Origin: Verrucomicrobiota bacterium
GTDB lineage: Bacteria; Verrucomicrobiota; Verrucomicrobiia; CAIQCK01
NCBI GenBank assembly: GCA_026397915.1
Contig: JAPLTX010000025.1
Coordinates: forward strand, 1 to 56,809
Length of the DNA: 56,809 bases
Direction: 5' to 3'
Both the position numbers and the translations under genes were made by a program. The notes under the pieces are model-generated. The model saw only the letters and a list, made by a program, of their open reading frames with translations. It did no database searches and had not been told where the DNA came from. Positions 9,701-16,173 of this stretch are shown here, piece by piece; positions within the stretch are counted from its first letter, which is position 1; every line of letters starts with the position of its first letter.

Positions 9701-9792
9701 GCCTCGTGCTCATGCCTGACGCCACGGACCTTTGCACGTGCAGCTATCTGATCAAGGCTTCCATCGCGCTGCAGCCGATGACCACAGAATAA
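6742..9792 (+). CDS. secreted PQQ-type beta-propeller protein with an internal methyltransferase-like domain
   Basis: Protein of 1016 residues. A signal peptide spans about 1-28. Propeller-type repeats, including GKVHALSAATGEERWTF, GWLYCLGTQDGRLLW and IYAVDALTGKIVW, run through about residues 30-435. The chain then changes to a class I SAM-methyltransferase-like segment at about 450-565, with a glycine-rich motif I CLDLACGDGG (472-481), an acidic strand ICAIDADPEKV (494-504) and VTVHQG. A second propeller half continues to the end (ALRCVDAYNGRVLWEY, LVALDLANGKVVWQ). The export signal and a SAM-binding fold conflict, because the periplasm is not expected to contain SAM. The domain may be structural, or the protein may not be exported as predicted. 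Cysteine-rich stretches such as YCDPANTCC occur after the insert. Confidence 0.72.
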   Translation: MRTSTRRNLSWAVAITLLAAAAGLSIASDWPTYRGDAMRSGYTPEDLPGNLAPCWSYKPRHAPMPAWPGRDTRMPFDRAFHTVVVGDTLLFSSSANGKVHALSAATGEERWTFLTGGPVRFAPAVWHDRAFVVSDDGWLYCLGTQDGRLLWKLRGGPGDSMVLGNGRLISRWPARGGPVIADGVVYWAAGIWPSEGIFIYAVDALTGKIVWCNKTAGGMFMPQPHPTANAHSGVSAQGDLVVAGEKLLVPTGRAVPAAFSRATGKLLYFHLQTFGKAGGAGIAATESHFFNSGYAFDTETGKQGFRPGAEPSVMAVIPETIVYATAKEIAAVDRANLWQQKKATATMGKKTTLTVFSEPIWRTPSPHKPISALIVAGDKVIVGSTNKVSVLDMKSRKVLLTKSVDGEPLGLSVANGRLFVSTDQGTIHCFDGSRTTSPKTLQETPLIFTESAAVEAAADEIVRKTGVTEGYCLDLACGDGGLAAALARKTRLHICAIDADPEKVALARRKLDAAGLYGVRVTVHQGQLGQNRWPSYFANLIVSGRSVSGGADAVPPKEINRVLRPYGGKSCFGKPGAMTVTERGDLAGAGMWTHQYCDPANTCCSTDTLVKGPLGVSWFNDLNFRMPSRHGRGPAPLFYKGLLFIEGLNALRCVDAYNGRVLWEYPLPNILKVYDGDHLMGVSGTGSNLCIGEHGLFVRTENKCLRLDPVTGRLLATFTAPTSKSSHPGEWGMVACVGDTLIGTVVDTAHLVTFRFRPGDMRDQWTESKLLFAMDAITGKLKWSWQPQNSLRHNAIAIGGGRVYVIDRDEAIGDRKKEKKRGIPDKGATHPAGTLVALDLANGKVVWQSDEDVYGTLLALSEEHQTLLMCYQNSAFKLASELGGRLAAFDTATGRRRWDIRATYKTRPIIHGQTVLFQSQGWDLLTGRPMGITFPRSYGCGIPAASCNLMVFRSATLGYVDLPQPHGMRNFGGIRPGCWINVVPVGGLVLMPDATDLCTCSYLIKASIALQPMTTE

Positions 9793-9972
9793 ACCCCGCC
9801 GCGCAGGTGGCAGCAACAGCGCCGGCTTCGTCGTCAGCGATATCCCGTTTCGTCTGATGACCTCCGTGCCTCTGTCGTTGAGCATCCCGGGTGAAAACAA
9901 AAGTCTCTGCTAAGTGAAGAAGTCAGGCTTGCTCATCGTCATAGATGCAGCAATTTAAGCGAGGACGACCTT

Positions 9973-10353
9973 ATGAAAATGACAAGATTGGTGGTGATGG
10001 GCGCGGTGCTGGGCCTCCTGACGCTCGGCGCCGTCGAAGCGGGTGCGCAAGGCTATTACTACTACACCCCTTACTCCGGCTACAGTTACCCAGCCTACGA
10101 CTACGGCTATTCCACGCCGTATTACTCCGGCTACTACAGCTACCCGTCCTATGGCTACGGCTGCTACAGCCCGTATTACTCTGGTTACTACGGTTCCTAT
10201 GGTTACAGCGGCTGGCCGAGCATCAGCTTCGGTTGGAGCGGCGGCTACGGCGGTCACTACGGCCGTTCTTACGGCGGCTACGGCGGCCACGGTGGTGGTC
10301 ATGGTGGCAGCTACGGTGGTGGCGGCCACGGTGGTGGTGGTCATCGGCGATAA
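9973..10353 (+). CDS. Gly/Tyr-rich low-complexity secreted protein
   Basis: A 126-residue protein with a clear signal peptide (about 1-25, ending near VEAGAQG). The mature part splits into a Tyr/Ser/Pro-rich half (about 26-80) with repeated YSGYYS and PYYSGYY units, and a Gly/His-rich half (about 87-126) with repeated GGYGG and GGHGGG units. Only two cysteine-type features are visible, so covalent cross-linking is not obvious. A GAGG ribosome-site-like sequence lies 8 bp before the ATG. Composition suggests a surface, biofilm or metal-binding coat role, but no family is recognised and function is open. Confidence 0.65.
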   Translation: MKMTRLVVMGAVLGLLTLGAVEAGAQGYYYYTPYSGYSYPAYDYGYSTPYYSGYYSYPSYGYGCYSPYYSGYYGSYGYSGWPSISFGWSGGYGGHYGRSYGGYGGHGGGHGGSYGGGGHGGGGHRR

Positions 10354-10417
10354 GGACTGCTGTTCGCGCAGCTACCTCATAAGATATTCAACGCGCTGCC
10401 GCCGATGATCGCAGAGT

Positions 10418-10458
10418 GAAGTTCGCCGTAGGACAGACACTCCTGTCTGTCGAACTTC
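10418..10458 (+). repeat. solo REP-like GTAG hairpin
   Basis: GTAG at 10428-10431 is followed at once by a hairpin with arms GACAGAC and GTCTGTC around a 6-nt loop. The outer bases GAAGTTC (10418-10424) and GAACTTC (10452-10458) can pair as well. It has the same form as one arm of the doublet at 25639-25700 but differs in stem sequence, and no inverted partner is visible nearby. Confidence 0.55.
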
Positions 10459-10690
10459 GGTTCTCAGAGGAATCGGTTTCGAGACGCGGAGTGAGACGGA
10501 GTTTTCGATTTCAGATCCGCATCACCCCTTTTCTTCGTTCCAGATTCACCACAGCAATGCAGAAACCGCTGGAAGGAAAGCCGTCCTCCCGGTGTCCGTT
10601 GCGTCTCGGCAGTGAACCCAGTTCCGATTCTCAGGGAATGTTCTGGAGCATCGGTAGCCGCGAATCGGCGCGGCCAGCTTTCGTCCGGCA

Positions 10691-10984
10691 GACCTCTCAA
10701 CGACAATCGGCGGGCATCCCTCCGACCCGGACACACACTCACCGACAATCGGCGACTGTCCTTCCGCATCGTCCACCCACTCGCCGATAATCGGTGAGTG
10801 CTTCTCCACGCCAGACAAGCACCCGCCGATAATCGGCGACCCCATCGCCGGAACGGAAACCCGCCTGCCGACAATCGGCGACCCTGTTGTCGTGGCGGAG
10901 ACACACTCGCCGACAATCGGCAAGTGTCTTGCCGGAACGGAAACACACCCGCCGATAATCGTTGACCCATTCGCCGCATCGGAA
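10691..10984. repeat. seven-unit 42-bp tandem repeat with palindromic core
   Basis: Cores of the form CGAYAATCGG begin at 10701, 10743, 10785, 10827, 10869, 10911 and 10953, an exact 42-bp step each time. The best-conserved block is about 22 bp, and its ideal centre TCGCCGATAATCGGCGA is an 8-bp inverted repeat around one base. The remaining 16-20 bp per unit varies but often ends GGAACGGAA. The first and last units are the most diverged. Units are contiguous, so this is a degenerate minisatellite or binding-site array, not a CRISPR array. Confidence 0.9.
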
Positions 10985-11079
10985 CTGGGGGAGAATTTTC
11001 TATTTTCCACAGGAAAACGCGGTTTTCTTGGGAAGAAAAACACCGGCTTTTTCGGGTTCCGTCCCTCCGTCTCGCTCCC

Positions 11080-11114
11080 CAACTTTTAACTTTTCACTCT
11101 TAATTCCTAACTTC
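11080..11114. repeat. heptamer array spanning the TIR gene stop
   Basis: Five consecutive 7-mers related to TAACTTY fill 11080-11114 (CAACTTT, TAACTTT, TCACTCT, TAATTCC, TAACTTC). The TAG stop and the last codons of the TIR-STAND gene lie within the array, so the array appears to have supplied the present C-terminus. Confidence 0.65.
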
Positions 11115-14100
11115 CGCCCAGAATCGCCTTCTTGGCGTCGGCCAGTTCTTCGTCGCGGCGATGGTAGCCGCACTCCTTGATAAGTTTCTCAGCGGCGGCG
11201 AGATCGTCTGCCGGGCCGCGCGGAGTGCCGTCGGGATTTTGGTTCCACGGATACTTCAGCATTTCGCCTTCAGCCTTCAGCCTTCCGAAGAGCCGTGCAC
11301 GGCTCAAGTGGATGTCAGCCATGTGGAGCCGCATGGGGCCGCGCTCGGCGATTTCCAAGGCTTCGTCGAGGTCGGCCTGCGCGCTCTCGGGGCCGGTGCG
11401 CGCGCCAGTGAGAAACCGCAGCCAAGCGCGGGTGAGGAGACCGCTAGGAATGTGGTCCTGCGAGGCCGCGCGGCGGAGGTCATCCACGGCCGCGTCAATA
11501 TGCGAGAGGTCAGAGTTCTCAAGAATCGCCCGGTAGAGCGCGGCGCGGCCCAACGTGAGGTGGTCTAAGGCGAGGGACACGAGTTCACGTTCCTTCTCTG
11601 CGGACTTGGCCGCCTGCTCTGCCCGCCGCTCGGCGGCGCAACATTCCTCAATCAACTCTGACTTCCGAACCTTGGCTTCTAACTTCTGAGTTTCTCGCCA
11701 CGCCGCGCGCTCGGAGGTGGCGAGGAGTAGGTCGCAATACCTAAAACCTGAAATCGAGTAGAGCAGCAGGAATCTTGTATCGTGCTTAGCTTGCATTGCC
11801 TCCGCCTCGCGAAACCGCGCCAGCGCCTCATCGCAACGGCCTGCTTTGTGTAGGGCGTCGGCGTAGGTCGTGCGTGTATAGATCTGCATAAACCTATTGT
11901 CGCTGCGGTCAGCGAACGCCATGGATTGTTCAGCGTCGTGCATTGCGCCGGCCACGCCGACACCGTTGAGGACGGATTCTTCCAACATACCCAACGTCAG
12001 CTCTAGTTCGCTCAGGTTGCTGACACTCGCGGCCACGTCTGGCCAGTCCTCTTCCTTTTCTAAGAGATCCGAGCCCTCTTGCATTGGTTCGAGAGCCTCG
12101 CTGAGTCGGCCCAATGCGCGAAGACAAACGGCGACTTCGATCAACAGCCAAGCTTGCCAATAATTTGTGAGGCCAGGAAACATGCGCCTCCATGGCTGCT
12201 TAAAGAAGGCGGCGATGGAGCCCAAGTCCGAACCGAAAGCACAAAGTTTGCGAAGGCTATAAAGTTCGGTGCCTCGGTTGACACGAGCAAAATAAACATT
12301 TTCGCAAACCTCTTGGTATAATCCCGCTTGGCAGCCATGGGCGATGGCTTGGTAGAGCGGCGCCAAATCCTGAATGGTGGCTGGAAATTGCTCCGTGGCG
12401 CCCGCCAGAAACCTGTAGAGAATCCGGTGCCCCTCTTTCCAAAGGGCTTCATTTCGTAGCCGCAGGCGTTCACCAAAATGCTTGCGAATGTGCGGGTGGG
12501 CATCCAACGCGCCCACCCGCCGCAAGTCCTTCACCACAATGATTCGCCCCGTGACGTCGTAGTCGTGATGACTCGGTGGCGACAGCAGGTTCAGGGCACG
12601 TAGGTGCGTGACCGTTTGCTCCCACTGCTTCTCCGTCTGCCAGCGCAGATGATCGTTCAGGCCTTCGACCGTCTTCTCAGTCCTCAGCGCGTTGATCTCC
12701 TTCGAGGTGGCGATCCGGTCAAACAGTCCGAGAAGCTGAAGGAGATCAAGTTCCGGCGATCCCGCCAGCCGTTGGGCTTGGAACTCCATCACCCGGCGCG
12801 GATGCCGGCCATCCTCATCGGAGATGTTCTTGAGGTCTGGAACTTCCAAGGCAAATGTGACTTTGCGGCCGGGGCACTCGCGCAAATAAGGGGTCAACAA
12901 CTGAATGGCGAGAGCTTGGAATCCAAATTCCCCGCCAACACGGTCATACTCTTCATCCGTTCCCCGAATCTCAGCTCGGCGGAAGAGGGCGCGGACCGCT
13001 TCGCGGGAGATTTGGTCGAGATTCTTCTGCTGCAGGCCGGCGACGTCCAATCCCTCGATGCGCTCGCGAGTAGTGATGATAACCAAGCCGGAATTCTCTT
13101 TCGCGAGGTCCCTAAGCGCGGCTTGGAGTCCGGCGTCTGCAATTTCGCCTTTCTCGAACCCAAGTGATCCCTGTAATGGTTCCATACCATCGAGGAGCAG
13201 CAATGTTTTCTCTTTGCGAATTGCCACCGCAAGGTGATGTCCTTTCTCGACGGGAGCCAAGTTACTGTTGTTGGCGACCTCGACATCGCCAAACCAACGC
13301 AATGCCTCGTCCATGAATAGGTCTGAAGAAGTCACGCGCTCACCGGTTCCTTGACTGTAAAAAGACCATGCGAAAACTCGTTTCGCCCCCCGGAAGTTTT
13401 CCTTGCTCAGTTCTTCAACCCACTGGTTGATTAGGGCTGTTTTTCCGACGCCACCTCCCGCAACCAAGGCAAGAACGTTGCACTGGCCTTCATCCCAAGT
13501 GGAGTCCAAGAAATCGAGATCCTCACCGCGCCCCAGCGGTCCTTCAGCCGTCCGGGGAAGACGCTCAATGCGAATTCGGTCTGCCGGTAAAGCAGGCCAA
13601 GACGGTGGAGGCGGGGCAAGACGAAAAGCTTCGTTCTGTAGTTTCTGACTAATGTGTTCCGCTAATTCGGCAAAGATCGCGTCGCACTCATCATTGCTCT
13701 TGGAGCGAATCGGCTTCAGATCCGATGGGAAGCAGCGGAGACCTTTCGTCCACCGGACGTGGTTCAAGGCCATGGTGCGCACGATGACAGGGAGCAAAAG
13801 CAAGGGGCGGTTTGGACCATCGTGACGACATGAAAGCAAATCGGGGATGTTCAAGTCCTGATGAAGGATTGTCTTGAAGTAGTCCGGCGCCAATAGGCAA
13901 GCAGCTACAGGCGCACTGTTGATGAGGCCAACCAGCTCGGTTCGACGTTCATCGGTTAGCGGTTCAGTTCCTGCCAGCCATGGAACAAGACGGAGTTGCG
14001 GCGTTAATCCACCGAGTTGGTCAGAAAGGACTTCGGCGAAGTCGGCGGTCTCCGCAGTGTGGAGAATGAGAAGTGGCGGACGGGAGTCATCCGGTTGAGG

Positions 14101-14604
14101 CTTGGGTCTGGGAAGCATCTTTGTGCCTCGCTTCTTCTTCGAGGAGGAAAGTCGAGACTTGTTGATCCGAAGCCGATCCGCGATCAAAGCAGCGATTTCC
14201 TCGGCGGAACGACTTCCGATAGGAACGTAACCATCGCCGTCCAGAATGCCGAGTTCCGGCACTGCGCCTATGCCGTCGAAGCTCAGGAACATGATGCGGT
14301 GCTGTTCAGCCGTGGCGATTAACTGGCGGATGAAACGCCATTCCAGTTTGCACCATCGCTTCTTGGCGTAGTCCGCACAGAGGAACAGCACGATGAGTTC
14401 GGATTTCGTGCGGTAGAGATTGGGCAGATAGGTGTCCAGATCGGGGCGAGCGAATTCGGCCTCGTGGAACTTGTCGTAGAGAATCCGTTCCTTGCTGGAA
14501 GCTTTCGCCAAGACTGCAGCCACTTTGCTGACGAACTCCCGATGTTCGCCCGGAAAAGAGAGCGCAATGTCAAAACGGCGAGGTTTCTTCACTTCCGTGC
14601 CCAT
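11107..14604 (-). CDS. TIR / TIR-like / P-loop NTPase / TPR protein (STAND class, candidate anti-phage)
   Basis: Protein of 1165 residues from the ATG at 14604; a TTG start at 14643 is also in frame. An N-terminal TIR domain (about 10-145) starts FDIALSFPGEHREF and holds the probable NADase glutamate E88 in WCKLEW. A second flavodoxin/TIR-like fold (about 175-320) has no equivalent glutamate. A STAND NTPase follows, with Walker A GGGVGKTA (K388), Walker B LLLLDGME (D472) and a sensor LVIITTRER. The C-terminal half carries TPR-like helical repeats, for example at the ALGRLSEALEPMQEGSDLL and AGRCDEALARFREAEAM segments. In related bacterial NLR-like proteins, ligand binding by the repeats drives oligomerisation and TIR NAD+ cleavage that kills the infected cell. 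It stands alone, with no partner gene adjacent. Confidence 0.85.
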   Translation of the reverse strand: MGTEVKKPRRFDIALSFPGEHREFVSKVAAVLAKASSKERILYDKFHEAEFARPDLDTYLPNLYRTKSELIVLFLCADYAKKRWCKLEWRFIRQLIATAEQHRIMFLSFDGIGAVPELGILDGDGYVPIGSRSAEEIAALIADRLRINKSRLSSSKKKRGTKMLPRPKPQPDDSRPPLLILHTAETADFAEVLSDQLGGLTPQLRLVPWLAGTEPLTDERRTELVGLINSAPVAACLLAPDYFKTILHQDLNIPDLLSCRHDGPNRPLLLLPVIVRTMALNHVRWTKGLRCFPSDLKPIRSKSNDECDAIFAELAEHISQKLQNEAFRLAPPPPSWPALPADRIRIERLPRTAEGPLGRGEDLDFLDSTWDEGQCNVLALVAGGGVGKTALINQWVEELSKENFRGAKRVFAWSFYSQGTGERVTSSDLFMDEALRWFGDVEVANNSNLAPVEKGHHLAVAIRKEKTLLLLDGMEPLQGSLGFEKGEIADAGLQAALRDLAKENSGLVIITTRERIEGLDVAGLQQKNLDQISREAVRALFRRAEIRGTDEEYDRVGGEFGFQALAIQLLTPYLRECPGRKVTFALEVPDLKNISDEDGRHPRRVMEFQAQRLAGSPELDLLQLLGLFDRIATSKEINALRTEKTVEGLNDHLRWQTEKQWEQTVTHLRALNLLSPPSHHDYDVTGRIIVVKDLRRVGALDAHPHIRKHFGERLRLRNEALWKEGHRILYRFLAGATEQFPATIQDLAPLYQAIAHGCQAGLYQEVCENVYFARVNRGTELYSLRKLCAFGSDLGSIAAFFKQPWRRMFPGLTNYWQAWLLIEVAVCLRALGRLSEALEPMQEGSDLLEKEEDWPDVAASVSNLSELELTLGMLEESVLNGVGVAGAMHDAEQSMAFADRSDNRFMQIYTRTTYADALHKAGRCDEALARFREAEAMQAKHDTRFLLLYSISGFRYCDLLLATSERAAWRETQKLEAKVRKSELIEECCAAERRAEQAAKSAEKERELVSLALDHLTLGRAALYRAILENSDLSHIDAAVDDLRRAASQDHIPSGLLTRAWLRFLTGARTGPESAQADLDEALEIAERGPMRLHMADIHLSRARLFGRLKAEGEMLKYPWNQNPDGTPRGPADDLAAAEKLIKECGYHRRDEELADAKKAILGGS
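11652..11693. repeat. heptamer array inside the TIR gene
   Basis: Six consecutive 7-mers of the TRACTTC type (TCAACTC, TGACTTC, CGAACCT, TGGCTTC, TAACTTC, TGAGTTT) occupy 42 bp, which is 14 codons. On the coding strand they give a charged ETQKLEAKVRKSELIEE helix within the C-terminal repeat region, so the frame is kept. Confidence 0.6.
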
Positions 14605-14661
14605 GGCTGAGCAGATGAATACCAGCCGGCAACGCGGAAACAAGCTCTTTCACCGCCAAAG

Positions 14662-14697
14662 AAGAAGGCCGGACGCGTTGCCACGTCCGGCCTTCTT
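14662..14697 (-). terminator. terminator-like hairpin after gnd
   Basis: A perfect 14-bp inverted repeat (14662-14675 with 14684-14697) around an 8-nt loop lies 16 bp past the gnd stop. Read on the minus strand, the stem ends in UCUU and is followed by a short U-containing run, a modest rho-independent terminator. It also separates gnd from the TIR gene, which reads the same way. Confidence 0.6.
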
Positions 14698-14712
14698 TGA
14701 GACGAAACGTCT

Positions 14713-16170
14713 TTATACCGTATAGGTGCTGCTGGCCACGCGGCCGCCGGTGCCGGTCCAGTTGGTGTGGAAGAACTCGCCGCGCGGCTTGTCCACGCGC
14801 TCGTAGGTGTGCGCGCCGAAGTAGTCGCGCTGGGCCTGGAGCAGGTTCGCGGGCAGGCGCTCGCTGCGGAAGCCGTCGAAGAACGCCAGCGCGGTGCTGA
14901 ACGCCGGCACCGGGATGCCCTTCTTGACCGCCGTGGCGATGACCTTGCGCCAACTGCGCGCGCAGCCCTTGATGGCCTTCTTGAAGAACGGATCGAGCAG
15001 CAGGTTCGTCAGCTTCGGGTTCTTGTCGAACGCGTTCTTGATGTCGCCGAGGAAGACGCTGCGGATGATGCATCCGCCGCGCCACATGAGGGCGATGCCG
15101 CCGTTGTTGAGGTTCCACTTGTGCTCCTTGGCCGCCTCGCGCATCAGCATGTAGCCTTGGGCGTAGCTGACCATCTTGGAGGCGTAGAGGGCCTTGCGGA
15201 TGGCTTCGATCCACTCCGCGCGGTCGCCGGCGAACTTCGCGTTGATCGGCTTGAAGGCTTTCGCGGCCTTCACACGCTCGTCTTTCATCGCTGAGACGCA
15301 ACGGGCAAAAACCGCCTCGGTGATGAGCGAGGTGGGCACGCCGAGGTCGGCGGAGCTTTTCACGGTCCACTTGCCGGTGCCTTTCTGGCCGGCGGTGTCG
15401 AGAATCTTGTCCACGAGCGCCGAGCCGTCGTCGTCTTTCTTGCCGAGGATGTCGCGGGTGATCTCGATGAGGTAGGAACCGAGTTCGCCCTCGTTCCACT
15501 GCTTGAAGACTTCGTGCATCTCGCCGGCGGTCATGCCGAGGCCGTCCTTCATGAGGTGGTAGGCTTCGCAGATGAGCTGCATGTCGCCGTATTCGATGCC
15601 GTTGTGGACCATCTTCACGTAATGGCCCGCGCCGCCTTCGCCGACCCAGTCGCAGCACGGCGAGCCGTCGCCGACTTTGGCGGAAATAGCTTGGAAGATC
15701 GGCTTCACGTGCGGCCACGCGGCGGGCGAGCCGCCGGGCATGATGGAGGGGCCGCGACGCGCGCCTTCTTCGCCACCGCTGACGCCGGTGCCGATGTAGA
15801 GGAGGCCCTTCGACTCGACGTATTTGGTGCGGCGGATGGTGTCCTCGAAGAGGGAGTTGCCGCCGTCAATGATGATGTCGCCGGGTTCCAGCACGGGAAT
15901 GAGCGACTCGATGAACTCGTCCACGGCTTTGCCGGCCTTGACCATGAGCATCACGCGGCGCGGGCGCTTGAGCAGCCCAGCCATTTCCTGGAGCGAGTGC
16001 GCGCCGAGGATCTTGGTGCCCTTGGCCTCGTTGGCGATGAAATCGTCCACCTTCGAGACGGTGCGGTTAAAGGCCACGACGGTGAAGCCGTGGTCGTTCA
16101 TGTTCAAAATCAAGTTCTGGCCCATGACGGCCAAGCCGATCAATGCGATGTCTGCTTGTGGTTCGCTCAT
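14713..16170 (-). CDS. gnd: 6-phosphogluconate dehydrogenase, decarboxylating
   Basis: Cytosolic enzyme of 485 residues, the full length of the long-chain Gnd type. It oxidises 6-phosphogluconate to ribulose-5-phosphate in the pentose phosphate pathway. The Rossmann start is IALIGLAVMGQNLILNMND, the substrate loop is GVSGGEEGARRGPSIMPGG, the KMVHNGIEYGDMQLI helix carries the catalytic lysine region, and the C-terminal FHTNWTGTGG tail is intact. It starts 3 bp after the pdxB stop in an operon-like run with pdxB and the metB-type gene. A strong hairpin follows the gene. Confidence 0.95.
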   Translation of the reverse strand: MSEPQADIALIGLAVMGQNLILNMNDHGFTVVAFNRTVSKVDDFIANEAKGTKILGAHSLQEMAGLLKRPRRVMLMVKAGKAVDEFIESLIPVLEPGDIIIDGGNSLFEDTIRRTKYVESKGLLYIGTGVSGGEEGARRGPSIMPGGSPAAWPHVKPIFQAISAKVGDGSPCCDWVGEGGAGHYVKMVHNGIEYGDMQLICEAYHLMKDGLGMTAGEMHEVFKQWNEGELGSYLIEITRDILGKKDDDGSALVDKILDTAGQKGTGKWTVKSSADLGVPTSLITEAVFARCVSAMKDERVKAAKAFKPINAKFAGDRAEWIEAIRKALYASKMVSYAQGYMLMREAAKEHKWNLNNGGIALMWRGGCIIRSVFLGDIKNAFDKNPKLTNLLLDPFFKKAIKGCARSWRKVIATAVKKGIPVPAFSTALAFFDGFRSERLPANLLQAQRDYFGAHTYERVDKPRGEFFHTNWTGTGGRVASSTYTV

Positions 16171-16173
16171 AGT

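Larger units (their letters stand above)
10354..11106. other. gene-free repeat-rich region
   Basis: This 753-bp stretch between the Gly/Tyr-rich gene and the TIR gene holds a lone REP-like hairpin (near 10428), a 42-bp tandem array (10691-10984) and the start of a heptamer array (11080). Several reading frames are open through the array, but only because the period is a multiple of three and lacks stops. No frame shows a recognisable domain or ribosome site. The stretch 10460-10690 shows nothing else that I can identify. Confidence 0.6.

Noticed and set aside
10691..10984. CRISPR array
   Set aside because: The units are contiguous and degenerate, variable parts are only 16-20 bp, and no cas genes are near. 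A tandem repeat fits better.
10546..11082. 178-residue minus-strand ORF with 14-residue repeats
   Set aside because: All three minus-strand frames are open across the array because its period is a multiple of three. No ribosome site, signal or family motif supports a gene.
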